Part shown: in pieces, positions 22,330-34,100 of the stretch
Numbering within the stretch: position 1 is the first letter of the stretch
Layout of the letters: the number at the start of each line of letters is the position of its first letter
DNA from: Trichostrongylus colubriformis
Taxonomy: Eukaryota > Nematoda > Chromadorea > Rhabditida > Trichostrongylidae
Assembly (NCBI GenBank): GCA_963978905.1
Contig: OZ022258.1
Location: 35,835,282 to 35,899,281, forward strand
Reading direction: 5' to 3'
DNA length: 64,000 bases
The notes under the pieces: generated by a model
What the model was told of the DNA's origin: nothing
Database searches by the model: none
The model's input: only the letters and a program-made list of their open reading frames with translations
Translations under genes and position numbers: made by a program

Positions 22330-23010
22330 GATATAGGGGGTGCCAAGGGAACCTCAGCGGTGGTGGACCGAAAGTGATAGCAGCTGATAAGGGCTGATAA
22401 GGAGCCTCGGAAGGCAAATGTCACCAAATCCGTTTCGCCTTTCGGGTTGATCTTAAAGCGCTGACACCCATAGGTGTTTTGCGGGATGGGACGGGGACAT
22501 TAATGGTAGATGACCAGCATTGATAACGGTTGATAAGATTCGATAAGGAGCGTAAAAAGCCTAGAGTCGTCAAATCCGTTTCGCTTTTCGCGTTGATCCA
22601 AGAGCGCTGACACTCATGGGTGTTTAGCAGGGTGGGTCAGGGACATTAATGGTGGGAGATCCAAGTTGATAATGGTTGATGAGATTTGATAATGAGCACG
22701 ATAAGGCAAATGTCGTCGAATTCGTTTCGCCTTTCGCGTTGATCCAAAAGCGCTGACATTTATAAGTGTTTTGCGGGATGGGGCAGGAACATTAATGGTG
22801 GGTGCCCCGCACTGATAATGGTTGATAAGATTCGATAAGGGGCGTAAAAAGGCTAGAGTCGTCAAATTCGTTTCGCCTTTCGCGTTGATCCAGGAGCGCT
22901 GATACTCATGGGTGTTTAGCAGGGTGGGACGGGGACATTAATAGTGGGTGATCCAAACTGATAATGGTTGATAAGCTTCGATTAGGAGCGTGAGAAAGGG
23001 AAATGTCACC
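22330..23010 (+). repeat. 146-bp satellite with alternating subtypes
   Basis: AA(T)YCGTTTCGC recurs at 22426, 22572, 22718 and 22864, exactly 146 bp apart. Units carry TTAATGGT, GATAATGGTTGAT and GCGTTGATCC blocks. Ahead of the anchor the units alternate between GGCAAATGTC and AAAAAGSCTAGAGTCGTC types (A-B-A-B-A), which makes a 292-bp higher-order period. Confidence 0.85.
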
Positions 23011-23617
23011 GAGGCCGGCTTGCTTCTACGGCTAACAGTGGAATGTTCATATTCGCAGGTATTGTACGGTACGGGTACCTCAATAGTACTGTTGGGTAGA
23101 GGAGCCTCAGTGAAACTGATAACGGCTTAAGCGACTGATAAGAACCGTTAGGAATTGGATGGGATGAAATCCTAGCTAACATTGTACGACCGCTTTAGCA
23201 AAAGCGTCTGATGCGCAGTGGCATCGGGTGAACATATTTTGTTTATGTTTTGATATCACTGACCGATGTATCGACCACTGAATGCCTGGCGTTCCAAAAA
23301 ATGGTGCGTTTCTCTTGATAATGCGATCTCCACTGATAATTATGATACGACCTATTTTTGTGATAGCCAAGCAAGCGGTTCACTTGGAATTATTTTCTAA
23401 TGCGGTACATGCAGCAACACTGGGTATTGACCGCTATACTATGTAAAATTTCAAGTAGTGAAGCATGTTCACGAAAAGGATAAACATCGATAAGCGGGAT
23501 ATGGCCTACCATCAACGTGTACGAATTAGATTCTCAGCAAGTGATCTATTTGTTACCAATCGATGCAATCGAATACTAAACTATCGATTTCCAAACTACC
23601 CAAACTCCCAATGATGA

Positions 23618-23872
23618 CCAGTTGGCTGGCGCACACTACTGCGCGCGATTCATGTGGATTACGTGCAAAATGGGTTCCATGCAAAGCGATTGAAGTATAC
23701 CGATACCAAAATGCTTTTTTATCACGCCATCTTCTCTGCTTTTTTTGCAATTCAATAGCTCAGCTGAAAGCAGAGGGAAGGAAATCTCCGCTCCGCTGTG
23801 GTCGGGCCGAACACACCCATATCGCACAACATCGCCATGAATCGCGCGCAGTAATCTGCGCCAGCCAACTGG
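23618..23872. repeat. Inverted pair of Helitron 3' ends
   Basis: About 60 bp at the right end (23810-23872) is repeated in inverted orientation at 23618-23680: A|CCAGTTGGCTGGCGCACA, which is the minus-strand form of CTGG|T with its hairpin. Either a minus-strand Helitron ends at 23618 or the terminus was duplicated as an inverted repeat. No matching minus-strand 5' end was found downstream. Confidence 0.6.
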
Positions 23873-25278
23873 TATTTGATAAACGCGCAATGCTCACGAA
23901 TCTGTAGTCTATAAACGATTCCGACTCGTACCTGACACGCAATGCTCAAGGTTGAGCCGGTACATCAGTGTTTCTGTACACCTAATGTTTCCGTTGCAGA
24001 CGGTCAGTATGTCGCATCCATCCGACTGTAGCCCTAAAATGTTCTTCAATCAATTTATTATCTCGGCCTAGTCTGCGTCGATTGCAGTGGTATTACACAT
24101 CTTAGCTTTCGTTTTCTAGAATCTTAACAAAACAGAGAATCACTAAGGAGAAGTGTATTAAAGATGAAGCTGTAGTTGTTAACGCACTGACCCAGTGACT
24201 ATTGATACATTCTTTGACCCAGAATAACTCGGAATGAATATAACAACCGCCTGTTTCCTCCTCTATAGCGTCCGTGGACTGCGGAGTACCGGAGTTCTCC
24301 TAGTGATGCTTAAATTGTAGAAGTGGACATTTCAGCAGGCTCGCTCTGATTATGCGTTCCGCATCTGTCACAAGGAATCCCCTAAAAAGGCGCTCCAGAC
24401 CTTTTCGCACAGAACGATCAGCTGTATAATACATTTCCCCTTTCCACATTTTCCGATTTCCTTCGTGCTCGACCTTCGATATTGAACAACTGTGATTAGA
24501 AGATTGATTCGAGAAGCATCAAAGATTTTATCGAAACAAATGTGATCTGCTTTGAGCGATTGGCAGGAAGCCACACAAGATCGTGGTACCTCACAAACAA
24601 ATACCCTTTTACTGTAACCCTTGACATTGTTTTCTGTGCATTGTCTGCGCGCCCCACACACTATTCTGCGCAAAGGCCAACCGCCTTGACGCATTATAGG
24701 AGGATTCCAGAGGCTCGCTTCTTTCTTTTCGAACAATCACTTGAAAGTATCCATTTACATTTATGTCGGCGGGCTCTTCAGGGTTTTTTGAGGAAAAGAG
24801 GAGAGATTTGAAAGGCTTTTCAAGTCCCCTAATTTGGGGAGCGACGAAGAGCGCTTTCAGCGTTCTGCTCAGCAATTCCGTCAGCTGGGGCACTGTGCTG
24901 GTCTCCATACCAGCCCAGTTCACAAGCTAATGGAATCGCTTATTGAAAGTCACCAAGGCACTGAACTCGACGTAACCCAAGTGTACCATGGCTTGTGTAC
25001 GAGCCAATATTGTAGCAACTTTAGAAGGCGAATTTGCCAATCAAGTCAAGTTTCTTACTCTGAGCTGGCTCTGGTTTGAAAGTTGAGATGGTCACATAAC
25101 TTTTCAGTCCTTGCATACGCCAAAGTGGCGTGAACTCTTCAAATAGCTGCTTAGCATCCCACATTCGCAAATGCATCGGTCTGTCCTATGCCACTGAAGG
25201 GATTGATGATTAATTTCTCAATCATTCGCATGAAGAGGTAAGATGACAGTCGATCTCAGCTCCATTCCATGCACCCCA
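23873..25278. other. no gene recognised between the two Helitrons
   Basis: A minus-strand frame (24609-24923) reading TELLSRTLKALFVAPQIRGL and EKPFKSLLFSSKNPEEP has protein-like composition and a possible GTAAAT donor, but overlaps frames of similar length on the other strand. I do not call it. Confidence 0.3.
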
Positions 25279-27961
25279 TCCGTACTATATATAAAGCGCT
25301 AAGCCGTCTGTCCCTCCGTCTGTCACGAAATTAGGTATCATATGAAAAACGACCTGTGCAGATGGGGCCAAGTGTGGTATGGGTAGGGCATGGGACAGGA
25401 AGTAAAGACCACACATGGACCAAATTAAGCTCCGCCCACGGGGGCGGGGCGTGCACTGGAATGTTTGGCTTTCAGCCCGAAAATGTTGATTACGTTCGAA
25501 CGTGCTCCTAACGTAGGGAGAAGATGGATTTAGGTCAGGGATGAGTTTCTGAAGGTCAGGAAAGAATGCAGGGCACAGTGGGCGGGGCATTCAAAGTGGT
25601 GGGCGGAGCTTGGACGTTACATGAAAAACGACCTGTGGAGAGGGGTACAAATGCGGTATGGGTAGGGCATGGGACACTAAGTAAAGACCACACATGGACC
25701 AAGTTAAGCTCCGCCGATAATGGGCGGGGCCGTCGTGGAATGCTCAAAAATTGTTGATTGGGTTCGAATGTGCCCCAAACATAGGGAGAAGATGGATCAA
25801 GGTCAGGGATGAGTTTCTGAAGGTCAGGAAAGAATGCAGGGCACAGTGGGCGGGGCATTCAAAGTGGTGGGCGGAGCTTGGACGTTACATGAAAAACGAC
25901 CTGTGGAGAGGGGTACAAATGCGGTATGGGTAGGGCATGGGACACTAAGTAAAGACCACACATGGACCAAGTTAAGCTCCGCCCATAATGGGCGGGGCCG
26001 TCGTGGAATGCTCAAAAATTGTTGATTGGGTTCGAATGTGCCCCAAACATAGGGAGAAGATGGATCAAGGTCAGGGATGAGTTTCTGAAGGTCAGGAAAG
26101 AATGCAGGGCACAGTGGGCGGAGCATTTAAAGTGGTGGGCGGAGCTTGGACGTTACATGAAAAACGACCTGTGGAGATGGGAACAAATGCGGTATGGGTA
26201 GGGTATGGGACACTGAGTAAAGACCACACATGGACCAAGCTAAGCTCCGCCCATAATGGACGGGGCCGTCGTGGAATGTTCAAAAATTGTTGATTGGGTT
26301 CGAATGTGCCCCAAACATAGGGAGAAGATGGATCAAGGTCAGGGATGAGTTTCTGAAGGTCAGGAAAGAACGCAGGGCACAGTGGGCGGGGCATTCAAAG
26401 TGGTGGGCGGAGCTTGGACGTTACATGAAAAACGACCTGTGGAGAGGGGTACAAATGCGGTATGGGTAGGGCATGGGACACTAAGTAAAGACCACACATG
26501 GACCAAGTTAAGCTCCGCCCATAATGGGCGGGGCCGTCGTGGAATGCTCAAAAATTGTTGATTGGGTTCGAATGTGCCCCAAACATAGGGAGAAGATGGA
26601 TCAAGGTCAGGGATGAGTTTCTGAAGGTCAGGAAAGAATGCAGTGCACAGTGGGCGGAGCATTTAAAGTGGTGGGCGGAGCTTGGACGTTACATGAAAAA
26701 CGACCTGTGGAGATGGGAACAAATGCGGTATGGGTAGGGTATGGGACACTGAGTAAAGACCACACATGGACCAAGCTAAGCTCCGCCCATAATGGACGGG
26801 GCCGTCGTGGAATGTTCAAAAATTGTTGATTGGGTTCGAATGTGCCCCAAACATAGGGAGAAGATGGATCAAGGTCAGGGATGAGTTTCTGAAGGTCAGG
26901 AAAGAATGCAGGCACAGCGGGCGGAGCATATAAAGTGGTGGGCGGAGCTTGGACGTTACATGAAAAACGACCTGTGGAGATGGGGACAAATGCGGTATGG
27001 GTAGGGTATGGGACACTGAGTAAAGACCACACATGGACCAAGCTAAGCTCCGCCCATAATGGGCGGGGCCGTCGTGGAATGTTCAAAAATTGTTGATTGG
27101 GTTCGAATGTGCCCCAAACATAGGGAGAAGATGGATCAAGGTCAGGGATGAGTTTCTGAAGGTCAGGAAAGAATGCAGGCACAGCGGGCGGAGCATATAA
27201 AGTGGTGGGCGGAGCTTGGACGTTACATGAAAAACGACCTGTGGAGATGGGGACAAATGCGGTATGGGTAGGGTATGGGACACTGAGTAAAGACCACACA
27301 TGGACCAAGCTAAGCTCCGCCCATAATGGGCGGGGCCGTCGTGGAATGTTCAAAAATTGTTGATTGGGTTCGAATGTGCCCCAAACATAGGGAGAAGATG
27401 GATCAAGGTCAGGGATGAGTTTCTGAAGGTCAGGAAAGAATGCAGGCACAGTGGGCGGAGCATATAAAGTGGTGGGCGGAGCTTGGACGTTACATGAAAA
27501 ACGACCTGTGGAGATGGGGACAAATGCGGTATGGATAGGGCATGTGACACTAAGTAAAGACCACACATGGACCAAGTTAAGCTCCGCCGATAATGGGCGG
27601 GGCCGTCGTGGAATGTTCAAAAATTGTTGATTGGGTTCGAATGTGCCCCAAACATAGGGAGAAGATGGATCAAGGTCAGGGATCAGTTTCTGAAGGTCAG
27701 GAAAGAATGCAGGGCACAGTGGGCGGTGCATTTAAAGTGGTGGGCGGAGTTACATGGAAAACGACCTGTGGAGATGGGGACAAATGCGGTATGGGTAGGG
27801 TATGGGACAAGAAGTGAAGACCACACATGGACTAATTTAAGCTCCGCCCACGGTGGGCTGGGTGTGCACGAAATACTCTGTCCTCAAGAAAAAGAGCAAT
27901 ACAGGCCGACCTACTGACGCACATGGTGTTTCGCGCACAGTAGTGTGCGCCCGCCAACTGG
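25279..27961 (+). mobile_element. Non-autonomous Helitron B carrying a satellite array (inferred)
   Basis: The 5' end is A|TCCGTACTATATATAAAGC. The 3' end is hairpin GCGCAC-AGTAGT-GTGCGC (27933-27950), then CCGCCAA and CTGG|T. The same 11-nt distance from hairpin to terminus is seen in Helitron A. Nearly all of the interior is a tandem array of about ten units. There is no transposase gene. Confidence 0.6.
25342..27800 (+). repeat. 267/268-bp tandem satellite, about 9-10 units
   Basis: ATGAAAAACGACCTGTG anchors fall at 25342, 25621, 25889, 26157, 26425, 26693, 26960, 27227 and 27494, with ATGGAAAACGACCTGTG at 27754. Spacings are 279, then 268 four times, 267 three times, then 260. The 267-bp units lack one G (GCAGGCACAG instead of GCAGGGCACAG). 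Inner units are almost identical and outer ones more diverged, as expected for unequal exchange. Each unit has GGGCGGGGC boxes. Units vary between GAGAGGGGTACAAATG and GAGATGGGAACAAATG types. Confidence 0.95.
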
Positions 27962-28745
27962 TAAAGAAAATAATGTCAATATTTTGGTAAACCAGCGTAT
28001 AATCGAGAAAACGCCGTGAAGTATCGCTTTGGTCACGCTCTTGCGCATCCAAGCACTTTCATAGCAGCTTCCGTGAAGTCACAGTCCTTTACTTCTCCGG
28101 TGTCTGTATCTGATACCGTCACCATACGACGCTGTTCATCTTTTCAATGCATATCTGGTGAGCTCTAATCTAGATTCTGCACTATGTAGAAAGCGAATTT
28201 CTGCTAGCACCTACACGGAAATAGGAAGATGTATGGTAGGATACCACTCTACAAAGTAAGGAGAAATTATGCCATCAGAATGTTCTGCAGAGTGATAAAC
28301 CATTTTTCCATACATAAGCATGCATAAGTGCTGTAAAGGATTTGATCTAGCGAACAAGGTGGATATTATAAATTTCCCAGCTCGGAACCATCACTTGCTT
28401 CACTGAAACCAGTTCAAACATTACCTTGGACATTAGCGCTGGCAATAACTAGCGTGACGAGCAAATGTGCTAGCATCGTTTGTTTCCCGATGAGACGATC
28501 TCTACAAAATGAGGTCATTAGATATTGCGAAAAAGCAGAACATGAGAGTAATACCGGAGGCGATGGCAAAGCAAAACAATATGTCACGGAAATCGACAAC
28601 AAGCTCTGCACATCGGGGCAGTTTCGATTAACGTCAAACACAGGCGAAAAGCTTGAGAAGTAAGGGTAGAAAGCAAGGCGACATTAGGAGTAGCAGTCAG
28701 TTGAGTAACGCCTCCTGTGCTCGATTAAACCGCGATTTTACTGAA
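27962..28745. other. no gene apart from one possible signal-peptide exon
   Basis: Only the minus-strand exon at 28425-28476 stands out; the rest has no recognisable content. Confidence 0.35.
28425..28476 (-). CDS. Possible first exon with signal peptide
   Basis: ATG at 28476 (minus strand) starts MLAHLLVTLVIASANVQ, a compact signal-peptide-like sequence with a hydrophobic core and small residues at the end. It is followed directly by a strong donor, CCAAG|GTAATG. Secreted proteins of parasitic nematodes often begin with such a short exon. Downstream exons could not be assembled, and the frame is also open upstream (MTSFCRDRLIGKQT precedes), so the start is not certain. Confidence 0.3.
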
Positions 28746-29044
28746 AAGGGCGAGGTAGTGTAGTTACAGGTGGCGCGCAACTCACTCTCATGGTGCGAGG
28801 ATCGAATTCCGGATCAACACCTGCCCAGGCCAACCAAGTCTTTTATCCCTCCTGGGTCGGTAAATTGGCACCGGGCTCTTCTGGGAGTATAGAAGCACTG
28901 AACTGAACATCGGCTGGTTCCGCAAGTCATCGTATAGGCCACATCACATTCACCAGCGACCACGATTCTGAATGGAACTAGAGTTTGCGGCGCATCCCAA
29001 GAAGGGATTGATTAACGCCAGAAACTTTATCCTTAACTTATCCT
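28746..29044 (+). mobile_element. tRNA-derived SINE, copy 1
   Basis: The head, GGGCGAGGTAGTGTAGTTAC, has an A-box-like sequence, and GGATCGAATTCC at about 28799 is a good B box (polymerase III internal promoter). The body and 3' end (CATCGGCTGG, CGCAAGTCAT, GGGCCACA-like, CATCCCAAGAAGGGATTGAT, CAGAAACTTTATCC) align over the full 290 bp with copy 2 at 47113. The tail presumably matches its partner LINE; I could not match it to the LINEs here. Confidence 0.75.
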
Positions 29045-29590
29045 TTGCTGCCAAAATTGGACTTCTGGATACTGCTTTGCAGTAATCCTATTACGAAACT
29101 GAAGTAGGGGATACTAATAGAAGGTGAAAGATGAGACCCTTCTGCTACTATGTTGACACAGAGCTGGAAAATAGATTATTGGGCCCTATACAAATAAACA
29201 AAATGATATGAGAAGCATATGCGGTCATGGGTGATGATCTATTACTGGTTCATCATAACAATTTCTTGCTACATTAAGATCGGCCAAAACAAAAAATCAC
29301 GACAATCACGGTCAGTCAAAGTTGCGGTCTCCATGAGATAGAAATCCTAATAATATGTCGGATTGGAAAGGAAACTGATTCATTCCATCCAGTCTTCTTT
29401 TTGATTTCGTTCAACAACTCAGTGATTATAGGCTACTCAGAACACAATTTCGACCAAAAAAACTAATTTTTTTCGATTTTCGAGTATCCCTCATCGACCA
29501 CCCCTCTGAAAACCTCTCGACCGATGAGGTGATGACGAGAAACGACATTCTCGTCAATTTATAACCATACTTAGTACTAGGTAATAACAC
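29045..29590. other. no gene recognised
   Basis: Nothing recognised between the SINE and the foldback at 29600. Confidence 0.3.
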
Positions 29591-29599
29591 AACGATTTA

Positions 29600-30530
29600 A
29601 CAATCGACAATCTTTTTCAGGGAAATATTGGGTTGAGGATTAATTTGCGGTTTTTGTTCTCTGTCTTTCACACTGTTCCCTTCATCTTTCGACAAGCATA
29701 TATATGCATGATTTCGATAGAGCCTTTTCAGCTTAACAAAGTGGTTCTGCCTTTTACTCAAATCGCTGGACTCTCTGCTATTTTTATGACTTACAAGAGC
29801 AGTACTCAAAGTGTGCGCTTTCGTTATCTTCTCTTCCTCGCCTACCATCCTGATTGAATAGGAAGCACATATGAGCACTCTATAGAGCTTTTCCTGCTCT
29901 ACAAGATAATACCACTAATCTTTTGAATACTGCCACAGTATGATATTCCTAGGGCTCAGAAATGGGGCACACAATAGAAGCTCACTCGCACTTTTTTTTC
30001 GCAAAAAAATTGAGATTTCATAAAACACTTTTATCGTACAAAAAACCTCTCAGTCATAGCAGTAGATGGCTCAGAAATGTCTTCGTCCCTCATTTGATTT
30101 CACCAGACGTGGAAGAGAACAGCGTTTTTTTTTTGACGTCGATGCGCCAAAAGTGCAGATTCTTCCTTACAAATTACTCTACTTCTAAACTTCAAAACTA
30201 ACAAACAATCAAACGATCAAAAACAAGTGAAACCGCTCTGTAGAGCTAAAAAAAAGCTCTATCGAAAACGCTCATACATTTTTTGGCCTCGATGGCATAC
30301 GAAGAAGAGGAAATGTCGGAAGTGCGAGTCTTTGCCTTTAGAATACTCCATTTTCAAACCTCAGAAATGTTAAACAATTGGAGAATCAAAAACAAACGGC
30401 ACACGTCTGTAAAGCAGAAAAGAGCTTTACCAAAAACATGTATAAGCTTTGTCGAAAGATGAAGGGGACCATGTGAAAAACAGAGAACAAAAAAAACCGT
30501 GGTAACCTGTTTCTCAACTTAATACCTTTA
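29600..30530. mobile_element. Large diverged foldback element
   Basis: The left arm has GGTTTTTGTTCTCTGTCTTTC, CCCTTCATCTTTCGACAA, TCGATAGAGCC, and a TCTTCTCTTCCTCG..TACCATC block. It is matched in inverted order on the right by GACAATGG-type, CGAAGAAGAGGAAATG, TTGTCGAAAGATGAAGGGG and GAAAAACAGAGAACAAAAA (about 30440-30500). Arms are a few hundred bp each and diverged. No coding region. Confidence 0.55.
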
Positions 30531-30774
30531 GTACAAGAATCACGCTAGTCATGGAAGAGAGTGAGTCCAACTTCTGAAATTTTTCTCACAATCGCAGCGC
30601 TTGACCCTTTGACTGGAAAACTCAGCTGACCATAGCCATATAGAGGCTGGTCAAAGTAGTATTTTTTTCGATCTACATACGAATTTCGTATGAAACTGTA
30701 CGCAGTGTATTACTATGCGTGATATAATAGGAAACATCCTCTCGAGGCAGTGACCTAAATGCTCCCCTGCTGTA

Positions 30775-30835
30775 GGGCACACTTATGTAGGTGTCGAAGA
30801 AAATGGTCGCTCCAGTACGACCCCCCCCCCCTTCT
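30775..30835 (+). repeat. C-tract dispersed repeat, partial copy
   Basis: AGGTGTCGAAGAAAATGG followed by CGCTCCAGTACG and an 11-C tract; closely similar to 14580-14630. Confidence 0.55.
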
Positions 30836-31023
30836 CAACATGATTCCCCTTCAACATGCATAATCTCACAGGATCGGTAACTATTGCTGATCGCATAGTA
30901 AGTGTTTTATTACTACAGTTTTGCACATATCACTCGAACTGAGTCACATTTTCTCACATAACCGGATTAGCCCAAGGCACGTTTCACTTAACATTCAGAC
31001 TGGGACAATTGCTGTCTTCTGCG

Positions 31024-31115
31024 ATTACGATACCCCTCCCCCTTCCTCCTCATGTCGTCCGTAAAATACGATCTTCCCCTCAGTTGAGGGATCCTCGACT
31101 CTCGTTGCACCCTGT
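31024..31115 (+). repeat. C-tract plus hairpin dispersed repeat, copy B
   Basis: ATTACGATACCCCTCCCCC and AATACGATCTTCCCC precede the hairpin GTTGAGG-GAT-CCTCGAC (31083-31099) and TTGCACCCTG. The C tracts are interrupted here, but the order is the same as in the copies at 18264 and 54658. Confidence 0.55.
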
Positions 31116-34100
31116 TTACAGTACTCCCAAAAATATTCTGTATTCCACAACACAGTAAGGAGCGCGTCACAATAGCGTAACAGCGAATTCCGTTATATGT
31201 CACACATGTCGGCTTTCACAAGTTTCTACAGAATAACATAGATATGAAGGAATTCCTTGGATAGCAAGCGTTGGTGTAGCTATTTATATGGGACTATTCT
31301 GCTGATTTGAGGACCCAAAGACCATGAAGGTTGCTCTCTTTTGATACAAGTACCTCTCAATCAGTTTGCCACTCGACCAAACAAAGTAGCGGCACAATTG
31401 GAAAAAACTTCAAAACAAAGTTGTCTTCTGTACCTGGTGAAAGAATTTCAACAAGTTACGAGAACTCATTTCCACGGAGATCCGAACCAATCACCCTGAG
31501 TTTACGGGTCCTCCAACAGCCACTTTGACTTTCGATCCTTTCCTTGTTGGTGAAGTAATCTGTATCAGTAAAAGTCTCCTCCCTGATCATTCTTTCTAAA
31601 TGCAAGAGTTTCCAACTACGGTGAGCGTCCGGCCCCGGACGAACTTGGACGCGCATTTCATACCCTCGGACATATGTACGTGTTACCCACTGTAGAGAGC
31701 CCATTGAATCCGCTAGCTTTTTACATTCACTACGGGTTATCGGCACTTATATGAATTCTTTTTTATATGCATTTTTTATATGATTTTTATATGAATTTTC
31801 GACTTTTATTCAATTGCATTTCTGCTGCTGGAAGGAGGTTGCTGTCCTGGTTTATGAAAAGACAATGCGTAATAGAAAGCGTGAGCAGTACGGGTTTTCT
31901 CAACATGGTCCTACCTGCAACCCTGCGACAGCCTGTGGCCTTTGGCCCTGTTACGTTGTAACGGAGGTTTGTCAGACAATTTTTAAATGTGAATTCTATC
32001 GTCCTTAGTACAAGTCATGTACAAGTCATCACGCTGTATTCATGACTGGGTGCTGCTACCGTGACGTAATCTGTACTCTATAAAAGGTGAATTTTCAAAT
32101 TGAGAGAAAACTAAAATGAACTCTTCCACGTTTCAAAGAAAATCCCATTGATTGAGTCAAATGTCACACCCAATTGCCATTTCAGTATTTGAACAATTGT
32201 CCACTTATTTTTTCAAAATATCTGTGGAGAAAACTGTTGCGATACATTAAAGAAACGGGCATGGCTACCGCGCGACCTGGCAGCCTCGTTGACCGTGTGT
32301 CCCAATCGTCAGTCGCTGCTGTTCGTTTTAACGTAACCTAGAACGGCGAATGTGATGGTAATCGGAGGAATGGGACAAATTTCGTGAGGAAAACGACAAC
32401 ATTCACAGCACACTCAGCAGTTTGCCCGAGAATAACCCTGAGATTGTACTTGTCAACATGAAATCAGAAAAAGGCATTTCATTAAAAGAGGGACAGTTCT
32501 ACAAATCCATGTTAGCGTAAGATACGGAAAACTGTAGAGCAGTGGAGATCGAAACCAGTGATAACTACGATGTGAAGAAGTAGTCACTGATGTCAGAGAG
32601 CGTTTTCAAACTCACCCACGATTTTATAAGAGCTTCTCTGAAAAAGTGCTTTACTATTGAAATGTCTATAAAGGGACAGACAAGAATGATCATCCGGAGT
32701 CTCCTCAAAATATTCCTCGCCATTTCACTCGAGACGGGGTAATGTGGTATGGCGATTAAAGTCCCGGAATCCCGGACAAATGCACGGGCAACCAAGATTT
32801 CATTCCTCCGGAGTTTTATCTTTAGACGGAGAGGAAGGGAATGGTCCTTGAGAAAGTGAGTAATTTTATAGGAGAATCGCACTCTGTCAGGTGTTGCTTA
32901 CGATCCACGATGAGACTAAATGGCATGCTCCATTCCAGTAAGAGAGTGATCAACTCGTTCGTGGAAATCAGGAGCAACCAGTTGGTGTACAGATATGTAC
33001 AGGGTGGCGAACAGCTTACGACTGATTGTCAAAAATGTTTTCACTTCATACATATCCTTTCTTATGATCCCTATTAGAACATTACACGAAGAACACGCAA
33101 GCCACTATGAAATGTTCGATGAAGCGCTTGGCGTTCTGGATCGATTAAGTCCACGCGATTAAAGGATTCACTGAATGATTGAAGAGTGGGATTACGCTAT
33201 TTCTCACGGTTACTGGTCCTCTCTTGAAAGCACGATGTACTGAGAACGAATGAACATGGAACTGAAGGGGGGGGGCGGCTGCGTCACCTCTACTTCTCAA
33301 ACGACATCGTGCCTAAAACGCTGAACACCGAGCAGTCAGCGCTGAAAGAATTGACTAGATGAAGGCGATACTGGGCTCATGTGAAAGAAGGGTAGCAACA
33401 TTTATACAATGAAATACCGCCTACTGTGCTCCTTCACACCAATTACGCCTTCTAGCAAGCTAAATAAGATGCGACAGCTTCATTCCTACATCACGAATAG
33501 CAATGGAGTAATTATTCATATAGATGGATGTGAATGAATTTGAATATAAATGAATCTTAGAACCGATATGTGATTTCTAGCTTGGATTTGAGAGCCGGAC
33601 TAGTCTCTAAGTGAGACCATTCCTGTGCACAACAAGGGTTTTTGAATGAGTATTGATAAAGGGCCCGGAGGCACTTCTCCTTTCCAGGCCTTGGGAAATT
33701 TTCGCGCAACCTGACACGAAGATTCCTTTCTGTACGCCTGTGAAGTTTGATCAAAATAGATATGCTGGTAGAGCAATTAGTGTAATGGAACACAAAACAT
33801 GGTAGTACGACAAATTATGCGCGGCTACCCTTCCTTTGCGTTGGACGCGATGCTTATTACAGACGGAATGCTTTTCGATGGTTTGTGGTGGAGCGAGGCT
33901 GTGTATGTAAGCTCAGTGATAAATGAGATAAGCAACCCAGCAGCTCCAGAGCTACGCTCAAGCAAGAGGAAGCGAGATGGAATGAATCGAAGAATCAGAA
34001 CATCTGGTTAGAAGGCCTAATGTTTGTTTGTTCCAGTGGCGTTCGGCTACTGCAATTGAACGAAAATATAAATATGTTAATAGCGTAATTAAGTAAGTAG

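Larger units (their letters stand above)
22191..23872 (+). mobile_element. Non-autonomous Helitron A (inferred)
   Basis: The 5' end is A|TCCTACTATATATAATTC. The 3' end is a hairpin (GCGCAG-TAAT-CTGCGC) followed by CAGCCAA and CTGG|T at 23872. A TC start, a CTRR end, a hairpin ending 11 nt before the terminus and insertion between A and T are the accepted structural marks of Helitrons. The interior has a (GT)n tract, the TCCGTCTGTCACGAAATT segment shared with the other copies, and a 146-bp satellite. No Rep/helicase is encoded; rolling-circle mobilisation in trans is inferred. Confidence 0.55.

Noticed and set aside
26628..27731. 367-codon minus-strand open frame with four 89-residue repeats
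   Set aside because: It follows exactly the satellite units; the 267-bp variants are a multiple of three and happen to lack stops, so the frame is a by-product of the array. Related shorter frames in the 268-bp units shift from unit to unit.
22281..27961. CRISPR-like array
   Set aside because: Repeat units are long (146 and 268 bp), contiguous and spacer-less, in a eukaryotic sequence; these are satellites.
31456..31746. 96-codon minus-strand frame with a basic, aromatic-rich middle
   Set aside because: No splice-site context, no domain and no neighbouring exon; left as non-coding.
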